Positions 36,062-47,300 of a DNA stretch of 64,000 bases are shown here, one piece after another (positions within the stretch are counted from its first letter, which is position 1; each line of letters opens with the position of its first letter). Position numbers and translations under genes: made by a program. Source of the stretch: Arcicella gelida. Lineage in GTDB: Bacteria; Bacteroidota; Bacteroidia; Cytophagales; Spirosomataceae. The notes below the pieces were generated by a model that made no database searches, was not told the origin of the DNA, and saw only the letters and a list, made by a program, of their open reading frames with translations. Where the stretch lies: positions 34,509 through 98,508 of the forward strand of contig NZ_JAYGIL010000023.1 in NCBI RefSeq assembly GCF_034931025.1, in the 5' to 3' direction.

Positions 36062-36084
36062 AATTTTGATACAAGTATTAAATG
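36062..36084. promoter_or_regulatory. TTGATACA dyad upstream of the GH32 gene
   Basis: TTGATAC-AA-GTATTAA is a near-perfect inverted repeat with one mismatch between half-sites. It is the most symmetric of the three elements shared with the porter promoter, about 131 bases before the GH32 start. Confidence 0.52.
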
Positions 36085-36201
36085 TCTGTATTTCAATTAT
36101 TTACCTATTTTATAAAGCATTGAAGTATTAAAAATGTTACCAAAATACAACTTATGTTACATTCACAAAACTCTTGTCTTTGATTCGCTTCCTTTTACAG
36201 C

Positions 36202-39200
36202 TTAACAAGCTTTTGTTTGAACATCGTAAGGAAAGGTTAAGGTAAAAGAAGTGCCTTTTCCTTCAGTACTGATAAATGAAATTTGCCCTCCTAGAATATT
36301 CGTAAATTCTTTGGTAATGGTTAGTCCCAAGCCCGTGCCTTCAATTTGTAGTACATTATTGGCTCTGAAAAACAGTTCAAATAGATGTTCTTGATCTGCC
36401 ACAGGAATTCCAATTCCATAATCAGTAATGATAAGCTTGAAAGTATCTTGAGCAAAAACTAATTCTAAACTTGGGTTTTTGGCATTCGGCGAATATTTAA
36501 AAGCATTATTCACCAAATTACTGATGATATGATTCAAAAATGAAGTATTAGAAGTAATCAATCTGTGTTTTTCAGGTAATATTAACTCTAAGCTTCTACC
36601 GTCTTTTCTGTCAATATAATATTGATTATTTACATGATGAATTAGTTGAATAATATCAATGGATTCAACACTGTATTCTTCGTGATTCACGCTTGTTTTT
36701 TCAAGTAAAAGAATATCTCTTAACATTTCTGTAAGACGATTTGACTGAAAAATAATTTTGCTTAAATGCTGTTTAGTTTTTTCTTTAAGAGTTTCATCCT
36801 CAATCATGTTTACATAAATATCCAGAATATCAATACTGCTTACGATGGTAGCAATTGGCGTTCTGAATTCATGGGAAGCAAGTGCAGTGAAACGATTTTT
36901 TAGGATGTTCATTTCACGTTCTTTTTCCAAAGAAAGTTCTAATGCTTTTAATTGTCTTTGGGCTTCTTCAGCCAATTTCATTTCTGTAACGTCTCTTTCA
37001 ATGGCAATCCAATGCGTAAACCAGCCAGTTTCGTCAGCCACAGGAATTACGGTGAAGTTTATCCAAAATTCTTCTCCATTTTTCTTATAATTGATGGTTG
37101 TAATTTCACATGATTCCCATTTACGCAAAGATTTACTTAAACGAGCCAATTCTGCTTTATCTGATTTTGGACCTTGTAAAATACGAGGCGTTTTTCCGAT
37201 TACTTCTTCGGCAGTATAGCCAGTCATGCTAGTAAAAGCTTCGTTGGCATATAAAATTCTTGGTCCGGGTTCATCAAAAGGTTCGGCTTCTGTGATTAAT
37301 ACGGCATCATTTGTATTAACTACTACCGATTCTAACAATTTTAATTGGCGTTCTCTTTCCTTTTGTAAGGTAATATCCTGTATCGCACCGACCATTCTAA
37401 TCCCTTTCCCTTGTTCATTTCTGATGACAAAACCTTTATCAATTACATGTGCATATTTGCCATCAGCCTTTTTAAAACGATATTCATCGTACCAATTGCT
37501 CTCTGTTCCTTGAATAGAAACATTGATACTTTTAATGACTCTTTCTTTATCATCTGGATGAAGATAGCAAGTCCAAGAATCTAAAATAGTAGAAGGAGAT
37601 TCGTGTCTGTGACCAAACATATTAAAATAACCTTCTCCCCAAAGAATAGCATTATTTTCTAAATTCCAATCCCATATAGCATCAGAAGTTGCTTTTGATG
37701 CGAATTGGTATCTTTCATTACTTTCAATAACAGACTTTTGGGCTTCTACTTTGTCGGTAACATCTACCACGGTAGAAATCATCAAGTTTTGTTCAGGAAT
37801 CGGAATATTTTTGGCATTTACAATACGTTTTTCTCCTGTTTTGGTGGTGATGGTTATTCCCTCCCAATTCATTCTACTCTCATCTCCACTTAAAATATCC
37901 GTCATGATGCGTTCGCTTATTTCTTTTCGATAAGCTTCGTCAGGATATATTTTTCCAAAAAAAGAATTAACATCTAAAATGTCTTCATTTGTCCATCCAT
38001 AAATTTCACTGAATTTTTTGTTCATCAAGGTGGCTGTTCCTTCATTAATTTTATTGACAGCGATACCTATCGGAAGGTTTTCGAGTGTTGTTTCGATAAA
38101 CTTATTTCTTTCTTTTAATGCGATTTGAGTATTTTGATATTCGGTAATATCCTGCACTGTTCCTTCCAAAAAGAGTGGAGTTCCCGCTTCATCTTTGATG
38201 AGTTTCCCAATTTCATGAATCCATTTACTCGAACCATCTGGTAAAACTATGTTGTATTCAATGTCAATGTCTTTTCCACCATCCAACGTAATGGCGTGCT
38301 GCTTAATGTAATTTTCTCTGTCTTTCGCTTTTAAAGTAAGTAAGAACGATTCATAAGTAAGATTAAATGATCGTTTGTCAAGTCCCCAAATAACATATAC
38401 TTCATTCGACCAATACAGGTTTTTTTCTTGAATATTGGCTTGCCAATAACCCAATTTGGCAATATTGGTAGCTGTACGAAGTTTTATTTCACTATCTTTT
38501 AATTCTTGTAAAACTTTCTCTTTTTCAGTAACATCATTTATTTGTACTAAAACTACTCGTCTTCCTTGATAGTTCATCAAATGTCCTAAGCCTTCAACTT
38601 TAATAAGTTCGCCATTTTTAGTCTGATGAATTCGTGTTTTTTTGTAAAGTCTATTGTAGTTTTCTTCGCTATGGATGACCTCAAAAATCTCTGGAATTTC
38701 AGAGGCTGGTCTTAAATCTAAGATGGTTAAAGCCAAAAATTCTTCTCGTGTATAACCATATTTAGTCTGAGCTACTTCGTTACAATCTACAATCTCAAGT
38801 GTTTTGAAATCCCAAATAAACATGGGTGCAGGATTATTTTCGAAAAGGTACTTGTATTGTTTCACCAACTCTACCAAAGCTAATTCATTGGCTTTTTTTT
38901 CAGTAGCATCTTGTGCAACACTGTAAAAGAGTTGGTCGATTTCGTCCCAAGTACTTGACCATGTAATTGGCACTATCCAGCCTTCTTTATGAATATATCT
39001 GTTCTGAAAACTTGTTGTTTCTACGCCATTTCTTATTTGGCTTTCTCTTTCTATTGTTCGATTACAATCTTCTGGATGTACATAATTGATAAAATGTTCC
39101 CCAATCAATTCTTCGGGTTTATAACCCAAAATTTTGTAAGAAGCATCACTTACTTGTACAAATCGTCCTTCTGTATCAATGGTACAAATCATATCCAAAG

Positions 39201-40029
39201 AAGATTGCATGATTTTATGAAGCTTTTCTTTTGTTTTTTGAAGAGCAATTTGTTGGAGCTTTTCGTCGGTAACATCTTGAAAAACACCAAATAATTTTAT
39301 TGGATTGCCCTCTTCATCTTTAACCAAGCTTCCTCTAGAAATAATGTGTTTAATACTTTGGTCTTCAAGGAGAAATCTTTTTTCAACTCTGTATTCCTTT
39401 CCCGTTTGCATGGTACTTTCCATTGCAGCAATAGCCATTGTTCTATCTTCTGGATGAATTACACCCAAACCTCTTTCAAAAGTTACTTCAAAAGCTTGAG
39501 GCTCATAACCACAAATTCTATAAACGCCGTCTGACCAGTATAGTTTATTGGTTTTAAAATCCAATTCCCAAGTTCCAAATTTTGAGATGACTTCTGCTTT
39601 TTCCAGTAATTCACTTCCTTTGATAATGGTTTCTTTCGCTTCTTCTAATTGTTGTTTAAGCAAAATACGCTCGCTAACATCCAAAAGCGTCTGCATAATC
39701 AGGCTTACTTTTTCCCCTTCCAAAATAGGAGTATGTGTTATTTCCCAATATTGGTTTTCATTGCTTAATACCGTGGTTGGTGAAACAGGAATTGTATCAG
39801 GAATTTTGTACTGTAGCACTTTCTCTAAAGAAATCCTAAGTGATGAGAGTAACTCATCTTGTGTTTCTTGTATCTCAAAAATGCTTTTCCCGATTAAATC
39901 AATATTATCTAAAGCACAGATTCTTAAATAAGCATCATTAAAGTCGATGATTTTAAAGTCTTCTATTGATAATAACAAGCATGGCGATGGAAGTACTTTA
40001 AATATATGATTAGGGAATGCTAGATTCAT
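36202..40029 (-). CDS. Soluble multi-PAS sensor histidine kinase (eight PAS domains)
   Basis: This 1275-aa protein has no signal peptide and no membrane helix. About eight PAS domains in a row fill residues ~10-1020, several with PAC-type ends such as GVFQDVTDEK, YSVAQDATEK, GTVQDITEYQ and GAIQDITLQK. HisKA follows with His1053 (LASHEFRTPIATI) and HATPase with DYGIGIPVADQ and GTGLGLTITKEF. No receiver domain is attached and no response regulator lies next to it. The eighth PAS has a LOV-like GKTPRILQGP, but the flavin-binding cysteine position is proline. Signals are unknown; small ligands or redox are possible. It stands between the fructan and mannan gene groups with its own long upstream region. 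Confidence 0.92.
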   Translation of the reverse strand: MNLAFPNHIFKVLPSPCLLLSIEDFKIIDFNDAYLRICALDNIDLIGKSIFEIQETQDELLSSLRISLEKVLQYKIPDTIPVSPTTVLSNENQYWEITHTPILEGEKVSLIMQTLLDVSERILLKQQLEEAKETIIKGSELLEKAEVISKFGTWELDFKTNKLYWSDGVYRICGYEPQAFEVTFERGLGVIHPEDRTMAIAAMESTMQTGKEYRVEKRFLLEDQSIKHIISRGSLVKDEEGNPIKLFGVFQDVTDEKLQQIALQKTKEKLHKIMQSSLDMICTIDTEGRFVQVSDASYKILGYKPEELIGEHFINYVHPEDCNRTIERESQIRNGVETTSFQNRYIHKEGWIVPITWSSTWDEIDQLFYSVAQDATEKKANELALVELVKQYKYLFENNPAPMFIWDFKTLEIVDCNEVAQTKYGYTREEFLALTILDLRPASEIPEIFEVIHSEENYNRLYKKTRIHQTKNGELIKVEGLGHLMNYQGRRVVLVQINDVTEKEKVLQELKDSEIKLRTATNIAKLGYWQANIQEKNLYWSNEVYVIWGLDKRSFNLTYESFLLTLKAKDRENYIKQHAITLDGGKDIDIEYNIVLPDGSSKWIHEIGKLIKDEAGTPLFLEGTVQDITEYQNTQIALKERNKFIETTLENLPIGIAVNKINEGTATLMNKKFSEIYGWTNEDILDVNSFFGKIYPDEAYRKEISERIMTDILSGDESRMNWEGITITTKTGEKRIVNAKNIPIPEQNLMISTVVDVTDKVEAQKSVIESNERYQFASKATSDAIWDWNLENNAILWGEGYFNMFGHRHESPSTILDSWTCYLHPDDKERVIKSINVSIQGTESNWYDEYRFKKADGKYAHVIDKGFVIRNEQGKGIRMVGAIQDITLQKERERQLKLLESVVVNTNDAVLITEAEPFDEPGPRILYANEAFTSMTGYTAEEVIGKTPRILQGPKSDKAELARLSKSLRKWESCEITTINYKKNGEEFWINFTVIPVADETGWFTHWIAIERDVTEMKLAEEAQRQLKALELSLEKEREMNILKNRFTALASHEFRTPIATIVSSIDILDIYVNMIEDETLKEKTKQHLSKIIFQSNRLTEMLRDILLLEKTSVNHEEYSVESIDIIQLIHHVNNQYYIDRKDGRSLELILPEKHRLITSNTSFLNHIISNLVNNAFKYSPNAKNPSLELVFAQDTFKLIITDYGIGIPVADQEHLFELFFRANNVLQIEGTGLGLTITKEFTNILGGQISFISTEGKGTSFTLTFPYDVQTKAC

Positions 40030-40571
40030 GTTGATGAATTTTTAAATCAATTAAAAACCGTTAGGATTGTGTACTCATTTTTTGAATAAACTAGCCATTT
40101 TTCATGTTTGTTTCAATTTATGAGTACTCCAATACCAAATGTACGTGATTGTTTCGAAAAATCTTAATCGGAAAATTACTAAGGATATTTCCGCTAAAAA
40201 GGTTTTTAAAAGGGAAATTATAGAAACAAATCGTTATTAAGTTAAACAAATAATTGAATTTATCTAGTTTGATTTATTTTGAATAAAATATGAAACATAT
40301 CACCAAAGTATTTAATCTTCGTTTTTTGAACTTTACACATGGTTGATACTACATTTTTCTTAGAAAACGCGCGCCTTTTTTTCATGAGATTTAGCTTCAT
40401 TATTCCTCAATCATTGATTCTTTTTGAGCGTTTTTTACTGACAAAAGGGTATTGCTCAGATGATAGGTACTCAAGGGCTAATAAGGATTTATCAACTATT
40501 TACAGCCAAACAATACTTGAATGAAACCTTTTTTCGGAATGCAGAATTAATTTACGCTAAACAAAAAAACG
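40030..40571. other. 542-bp region without a convincing gene
   Basis: This AT-rich spacer lies between the divergent PAS kinase and GH76 genes. A 61-codon plus-strand frame (40339-40524) has no convincing protein features. It should hold two promoters, but I see no exact TAnnTTTG box with a matching upstream TTG, nor a clear terminator. Confidence 0.4.
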
Positions 40572-41630
40572 ATGAAAATCAAACAACACTTTACTATTAT
40601 CATCACTTTATTATTGATTAATCAAATCGCTTACAGTCAAAAATATCAAAAAGAAGCACTCAGTTTATATGAAAAAGTGCAAGAGCGATTCTATGACAAA
40701 AACGCTAAACTTTATACGGATGTCGATACCCTTGAACGAAAGTTTTCGCATTTATGGGGTTTGTGCTGCATGATTCAAGTAGTGAATGAATTAGAAAAAG
40801 CACAACCTAAAAAAGATTATATGACTGATGTAATGAAAGTTATCAATGCCTATTATTCTGAAAAGAATTCGATCGGCGGCTACGATTCTTACTTGGTGAA
40901 ATTGGGCGGTGGCGACCGTTATTATGATGATAACCAATGGATTGGAATTGCCCTAATGGATGCTTACGAAAGAACAAAAAGAAAAGATTATTTGAAAACC
41001 TCAGTAATGATTTATGATTTTATGATGACGGGCTACGACGAAGCCGCTGGTGGCGGACTTTACTGGCGTGAAGTAGATAAAATCACTAAAAATACATGTT
41101 CAAATGCGCCGGGAATTATTTTGGCTTTGCAATTGTACAAGGCTACGAAAGACAAAAAGTATTTGAAGTCAGCAGTAAACCTTTATGAATGGGCAAACAA
41201 AAGGCTTCGTTCGCCAGAAGGTATTTTTTATGATAATGTCATTATCAAAACCGATGCCATTGATAAGCACGCTTATACTTATAATACAGGTGCGATGCTT
41301 CAAAGTAATGTTTATTTATATGAAATCACGAAAGATAAAAAATACTTGATAGAAGCAAAAATCATTGCGGAATCATCTTTAAAAACCTTTTATGCCAAAG
41401 CAAAATTCAAAGATGATTATTGGTTTAATGCAGTGATGCTGAGAGCATTTAAACATCTTTACCAATACGATAAAGATGAAAAATACCTGAATGCTTTTAA
41501 AACTTGTACAGACTTTGCTTTAACAAACGACTTGAATTCACAAGGAATAATGGGGAAAAACAAAGTCGTCAATTTGGTCAATCAAGCGGGAATGATTGAG
41601 ATTTTATTGAGACTTTCGGAAAGTAAGTAA
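40572..41630 (+). CDS. GH76 family glycoside hydrolase (alpha-1,6-mannanase-like)
   Basis: This 352-aa protein has a signal peptide (FTIIITLLLINQIAYSQ) and an all-helical (alpha/alpha)6 fold typical of GH76. The paired catalytic aspartates lie in RYYDDNQWIGIALMDAYERT. Other family stretches are GGGLYWRE, NAPGIILALQLYKATKDKKYL and YTYNTGAMLQSNVYLYEITKDKKYL. Known members cut alpha-1,6-mannan backbones of yeast or bacterial mannans. It is exported and probably periplasmic. Its convergent neighbour, the DUF4965 protein, often occurs in the same loci. No SusC/SusD pair lies next to it, so transport would depend on other genes. Confidence 0.88.
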   Translation: MKIKQHFTIIITLLLINQIAYSQKYQKEALSLYEKVQERFYDKNAKLYTDVDTLERKFSHLWGLCCMIQVVNELEKAQPKKDYMTDVMKVINAYYSEKNSIGGYDSYLVKLGGGDRYYDDNQWIGIALMDAYERTKRKDYLKTSVMIYDFMMTGYDEAAGGGLYWREVDKITKNTCSNAPGIILALQLYKATKDKKYLKSAVNLYEWANKRLRSPEGIFYDNVIIKTDAIDKHAYTYNTGAMLQSNVYLYEITKDKKYLIEAKIIAESSLKTFYAKAKFKDDYWFNAVMLRAFKHLYQYDKDEKYLNAFKTCTDFALTNDLNSQGIMGKNKVVNLVNQAGMIEILLRLSESK

Positions 41631-41643
41631 ATTATTTGGGCTG

Positions 41644-41682
41644 TACATAAAAAATGGAGCAAATTGCTCCATTTTTTATGTA
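41644..41682. terminator. Perfect 19-bp bidirectional terminator
   Basis: Two exactly complementary 19-base arms around a single central base lie between the convergent GH76 and DUF4965 genes. The A6/T6 runs inside the stem suit termination in both directions. Confidence 0.9.
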
Positions 41683-41733
41683 TTGTCATTGCTAAATTGG
41701 ATAATAGTAAATGGATAATTAACTGATTGCGTT

Positions 41734-44181
41734 CTATTTATTTTTCAATTTTTGTTCTAATACTTTCATATAATAACCGCCAACAACACTTCTCGCCTGA
41801 AAACCTACCATTTTACCAGTTTTAGTTTCGTGCCAGTCGCTAATGGGTACTCTTGAATTTGTTTTGATGGCATATTCAAACATAGGATTAACCAAAGCTT
41901 CAAAATCTTTGTAGTCATTTGCCAATACTGATGTCCAAATTACCCAGTCAGATTTTGTGTAAGTCGCTCGGCTATCAAGTGGCAAACCAAATTCATTTTG
42001 CTTGGTTAAATAGTACTTTACTTCTGTATCGAAAACTTCTTTCGGGAAGTAATTCAAATTCAATACTTTATCCCAAACCAAATTATATTTCTGACTCCAA
42101 GTTCCTTTTTTATCGAAAGTCAAAGCATAGTGGTCGCCATCTTTTGCCATTTCCATCCACTTCGCTACAAAACCTTTCGTAATGGCATCATATTTTTGGA
42201 AAGTAGCTGTTTCGCCCATTTCTTTGGCTAATTGTGTGAACGTTTCAAGTGCTACAATTGCCTTGGCAGAAAGGTTGATATTACGTGCTAAATGTCCCGC
42301 AAAATCATCTGTACATAATTGATTCGCTGGGTCAAAACCTTCTTTAGTTAAGAAATCAGCCCAAATTTTCATCACTTCCCAATGTTTTTTGGCATAATCG
42401 TTATTGCCTTCAGCTTTACAAATAGCAGCGGCTAAAATCATCATGTTTCCACATTCTTCTACGGGCATGTCTTCGCCATAAGTTTGTCCGTTGGCTAATG
42501 GATAAGTACCTAAATCATGTGCTGGGAATGGTTTTGCCCACTTACCACTTTCGCTGTAATAGAAAATTCCGTTCAACATTCCTTTCATCAATTCTGGATT
42601 ATAAGCCAAGAAAAGCGGAGCAGAAGGATAAGTAACGTCCACCGTATTGATAGAGCCATTACTGAAATTTTCCTTTGATAAAAACAACGTTTCTCCTGTT
42701 GGACTTTTCAATAATTTATGTGCCGAAATACTTTGACGATAAGCCAATTCGCATAATTTAGCGTATTTTTCACCGCCAGCTTTCAAAGCATCATTATAAA
42801 TGGTTTCGTTTATTACTTCACATTTTTTGATGATTGAAGCATACTCTTTTGAAGCTAAATCTAACTGACTTTCGATACTTGTTGTACCATTGTTATTCCA
42901 CCAAGGACGAAGATTTTGTCCAAAATATTGGATGGCATACAAATCGTCATAACCCAACATGATTACTTGTTCTTTTTGTGAAGAAGTAATTTTACCCATA
43001 TCAACGATTGTATTCAACACCAATCGCTTACCTGATGAAACTTCCGTTCCAGTTGATTGAAATGGATTAACAGGCGTACTGCTAATTGATTGTTTTACAT
43101 TCGCACCCGTTTTGGTAGCTACATACATATAACCCCAGTCGATACGAAGGTCATCGCCTCTTTTCTTTAAAATGGCTTGTTCTTCCGTTCCAGCTTTTAA
43201 AATATTAAGATTATTGCTAGTGTATTTTTCAGCCTTAACAACTTGTGCAGAAGTGTTTGTCGCAATATCTGTTGAAGCACCCAAGTACAATTGTACATTA
43301 TGTTGTTGACCATCATTCGCTTTTACTTTGGCACTGATGTAAGAAACTGGTCTAGCTAAAATATCAAGTTCATTAATTAATAATGGCGAAGTAAAGGTAA
43401 GAGTAAGGTCAGTTTTGCCACAAGTAAACTCATAAATGGTTTGGGTAGCATTTAGTTTCACACTTTTTTGTGTTGCCAATTGAATTGAAGTTTCAGCAGG
43501 ATTGATTGCTTTTTCCACAATTCCAAAATCTAGTAGGGCTTCTCCTCCAGTGTTTTTTACGTGAATTGCTAAAACGTTTTTACCTTTTTTGAGCTTACTT
43601 TTCATCTCATTGGACATCGGTAAGTAAAGGAATTTTCCAGCACAACAACCTGCGGTGTAAATCAAATCACCGTTCAGATATACTTTTACATCGTCGTCGT
43701 GTTGTAATTTTAAAATCGGTTCTTTGAAATTTAGGTTATCAAGGGTGAATTCTTGACGAACCCAAATATCATTTGTCAACCATAAAGTTTTTGAAACACC
43801 ACGTTGATTACCAAAAGGTGCTGCTCCACTTTTCCATTGTTTATCATCGAAGTTTGGATTCATCCAATCTGCTGAAGGTATAGTTTCAGTATATTTTGCA
43901 GCATAGTTTACTTCATCACCTGCTGGCAAAATACTTTTATAATTGGTAATTGGTGCTCCTAAAAAGCGGTAGGTTTGTCCATCAACTTTCAACATTCCAA
44001 TTAAAGAATGGTCTGTACCTGTCCAATGTTTAGTAGGCGAAGCATTCAAATTGTCGCTATTCGACCAAATACTGAAATATGGGTCATGTGTAATTAGTGG
44101 ATAAGCTGGGGCTTTCGTACTTTGCGCAAATGTGAAGGCTGTTTTGCACAAAATTAAGCCTAATAAAATCAGTTTTTTCAT
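41734..44181 (-). CDS. Exported DUF4965/DUF5127 glutaminase-like protein
   Basis: This 815-aa protein has a signal peptide (LILLGLILCKTAFTFAQ). Its start, PLITHDPYFSIWSNSDNLN, is the DUF4964-type entry. Residues ~90-230 form a jelly-roll segment like the sugar-binding domain of beta-galactosidases (WMNPNFDDKQWKSGAAPFG, KVYLNGDLIY). DUF5127 follows, then a large helical DUF4965/DUF1793 barrel (EDMPVEECGNMMILAAAI, TDDFAGHLARNINLSAKAI, SRATYTKSDWVIWTSVLA, ISDWHETKTGKMVGFQARSVVGG). Fungal relatives are called glutaminase A, but in Bacteroidota they sit in glycan loci and the true substrate is not settled. It is convergent with GH76 and divergent from the split sensor gene pair. Confidence 0.85.
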   Translation of the reverse strand: MKKLILLGLILCKTAFTFAQSTKAPAYPLITHDPYFSIWSNSDNLNASPTKHWTGTDHSLIGMLKVDGQTYRFLGAPITNYKSILPAGDEVNYAAKYTETIPSADWMNPNFDDKQWKSGAAPFGNQRGVSKTLWLTNDIWVRQEFTLDNLNFKEPILKLQHDDDVKVYLNGDLIYTAGCCAGKFLYLPMSNEMKSKLKKGKNVLAIHVKNTGGEALLDFGIVEKAINPAETSIQLATQKSVKLNATQTIYEFTCGKTDLTLTFTSPLLINELDILARPVSYISAKVKANDGQQHNVQLYLGASTDIATNTSAQVVKAEKYTSNNLNILKAGTEEQAILKKRGDDLRIDWGYMYVATKTGANVKQSISSTPVNPFQSTGTEVSSGKRLVLNTIVDMGKITSSQKEQVIMLGYDDLYAIQYFGQNLRPWWNNNGTTSIESQLDLASKEYASIIKKCEVINETIYNDALKAGGEKYAKLCELAYRQSISAHKLLKSPTGETLFLSKENFSNGSINTVDVTYPSAPLFLAYNPELMKGMLNGIFYYSESGKWAKPFPAHDLGTYPLANGQTYGEDMPVEECGNMMILAAAICKAEGNNDYAKKHWEVMKIWADFLTKEGFDPANQLCTDDFAGHLARNINLSAKAIVALETFTQLAKEMGETATFQKYDAITKGFVAKWMEMAKDGDHYALTFDKKGTWSQKYNLVWDKVLNLNYFPKEVFDTEVKYYLTKQNEFGLPLDSRATYTKSDWVIWTSVLANDYKDFEALVNPMFEYAIKTNSRVPISDWHETKTGKMVGFQARSVVGGYYMKVLEQKLKNK

Positions 44182-44302
44182 CTTAAAATGATTGGAAAAA
44201 TAATATCGTTGGCATCAATACAACAATGATTGAAGAGATGGACACAAAATTAGACTTTCATTTTTAGACACTTAATTCAATAAGTATCAATATTTCTTCA
44301 TA

Positions 44303-47300
44303 ATGTTTCATTTTATAAGGTTTGAATTATTATTTCATAACTTTATCCTCAGAAAACAGACAATTCATTCTCAGATTCGCTTTATATTTTTGAAAAAACA
44401 ACAACATATCATCATTCGGCTTAGCGTCATCTTGTTTTTATCTTTTTGTATGTACAAAAGCATGGCGCAATCTTACTTTTTTAGGCATTATCAAGTAGAA
44501 AATGGGCTTTCAAACAATACTGTTTATTGTAGCGTACAAGACAAAAATGGCTTTCTTTGGTTCGGAACTAAAGATGGTGTAAATCGTTTTGATGGCTATC
44601 ATTTCAAAACCTTCAAAACTACCGAAGGTAAACAAACTTTTAATCCTGATTTAGTTCATTGCTTGAAAACCGACCATCGGGGAGTTTTATGGACTGGAAA
44701 TACAAAAGGTCTGTATTATTTTGATAGTGAAAAAGAGCAATTGATTCGATTTATCAAATCTGAATCTGTAGATGAAATCAACGGTATTGAACAAGATGGG
44801 AAAAATCAACTTTGGTTTATTTCCAGACAAACACTTTGCCGATATAATTTTGAAAAAAAACGACTAACGGCTTTTCCAACCTACGATTTCTTTGAAGCAA
44901 CATCCTTAACAGTAGATAAAGAAGGCAATCTCTGGGCATCCACGAATAATGGTTTACTAAAAAAATTTAATGAGCGAACGGGGACTTTTAGTACTTATGA
45001 TGTTTTCGGACACTCGCCAAAAGAATCTTCAAATTGGATCCATACAATGTATTTTTCAGACAAGAATACTTTGTATATCGGTACGGCAAGTCAAGGAATT
45101 AAGCGTTTTGACGTTCCGTCGGCTACATACGTTGATGTTCTGAGTATCAATCCTGATAAAACAAAAGTACACGTTCGTGATATTAAGCAATATACTGAGC
45201 ATGAATTATGGTTTGCTACAGAATCGGGCATTTTTATTTTAGATACGCAGACAAATCAGTTAACAAACCTCAAGAAGAAATTTTTAGACCCATTCTCTTT
45301 ATCAGATAATGCCGTCTATTCGCTTTGTAAAGACAAAGAAGGTGGAATGTGGGTAGGTACTTATTTTGGTGGAATTAATTATTATTCGAGGAAGAATGCC
45401 CTGTTTCAAAAGTATTTTGCAGATAATTCTAAAAAATCAATCAGCGGAAATGCTGTGAGAGAAATTTGCGAAGATCGTTACGGAAATATTTGGATTGGCA
45501 CAGAAGACGCTGGCTTAAATAAGCTCAATCCAAAAACAGGAGCAATTACTCAATTTTTACCAACAGGTGAAAAAACAAGTATTTCTTACTCTAATATTCA
45601 CGGTTTGTTGGCAGCTGGAGATGATATTTGGATAGGTACTTTTGAACATGGTTTAGACGTACTTGATATTAAAACAGGTAAAGTACGTCGCCATTATAAT
45701 GCTGGTACTGGTAAAAATAATTTTCGACATAGTTTTATCGTCAGTTTTTTAAAAACCAAATCGGGCGATATTTATGTTGGAAGTGCCGATGGAATGTACA
45801 AGTACAAACCAAATATCGATGGCTTTGAAGCAATTAATTCTATACCAAATAGTACTTGGATTTCAAGTATTGTAGAAGACTATCAACATATTATATGGGC
45901 GGGTTCGCATGGTGGAGTTTATTATTTCAATCCTATTACCAAAGAAAAAGGACATATCAAGCATCATAAAAATAGTAAAGTTAGCCTAACCAACATTGAT
46001 ATTAATGCTATCTACGAAGATAGCCAGCAATGTCTTTGGTTTTCTACAGAAGGTGGCGGGCTCTGCAAACTGAGTAAAGACCGTAAAGTAATGACAAGTA
46101 TTACTACTAATGAAGGCTTACCCAGCAATTTTGTCTTTAAAGTGCTGGAAGACAAACAGCATAATTTGTGGATTTCTACTTCTAAAGGTCTTGTAAATTA
46201 CAATCCCAAAACCAAAGAAATGGTTACTTATACCAAAGACAATGGTTTGTTAACCGACCAGTTTAATTATAATTCTGGCTACCAAGATGCCAATGGCAAA
46301 ATGTATTTTGGTAGCGTAAAAGGAATGATTACTTTCAATTCGAATGAAATTGTAAAAACATCCAGTTCGGCACCGATTTATATCACAGGTTTTAGTGTAG
46401 AAAACAAAGAACAGGAAATTGATAGTCAGCATTCGCTGTTGAAAAAGTCGATTATTTATACCAATGAAATTACTTTGCCTTACGATAAATCGTCTTTCAA
46501 TATTGAATTTGCCGCACTGAGTTATATTTCACCAGAAATGACAGAGTACAGCTATTTTATGAAAGGTTTGGATAAAGAATGGACAGCCATCAAACCCAAT
46601 CGTAAAGTATATTTTACCAATCTTGCACCCCGAAAATATACTTTCCATTTAAAGGCTTATATCAATGGGAATTGGAGTAAAGAAGAAAAGCTTTTGATAA
46701 TCAACATTTTACCGCCTTGGTGGGCTACAATTTGGGCTTATTTGTGTTATGGCATTATTTCTATATCACTGATTTACTATTTATTGAGAACTTATTTAAT
46801 CATCATTGAAGATAAAAAAGCAAAGGAAATCTATGAAGCTAAAATTGACTTTTTTACCAATTTAGCCCATGAAATCAGAACGCCACTTACTTTGATAAAA
46901 GGACCAGTAGAGAATCTTTTAGAACAAGTAGAAGAAAATCCAGACATTAAAGAAGACGTAGTGATGATGGAAAGAAACACCAATCGCTTAATCGCTTTGG
47001 TGACTCAAATTCTGGATTTTAGAAAAGTAGAAACCAAAAGTTTTACGGTAGATTTTATCCGAGTAAATATCACCGAAATGCTCAAAGATTCTTATAGCAA
47101 TTTTACTTTGCTGACAAAAAAACGGAAAATAGCCTACAGCATTGATTATCCGCCAAATGATATTTTTGTTTTGGTCGATGAAGAAGCTTTAAATAAAATT
47201 TTCAGTAATCTTTTCAGCAATGCCATCAAATTTGCTCAAAAGAAAGTAGCGATTCGCCTTTTACCATTAGTGGAAAATGCAAATTATATCACTATTGAAT

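Noticed and set aside
36960..37320. LOV photoreceptor in the eighth PAS domain of the kinase
   Set aside because: The motif reads GKTPRILQGP; the flavin-binding cysteine of GXNCRFLQ is proline, so light sensing by this route is not expected.
40339..40524. 61-codon plus-strand frame before GH76
   Set aside because: No signal, domain or coupling to neighbours; it lies in an AT-rich promoter region.
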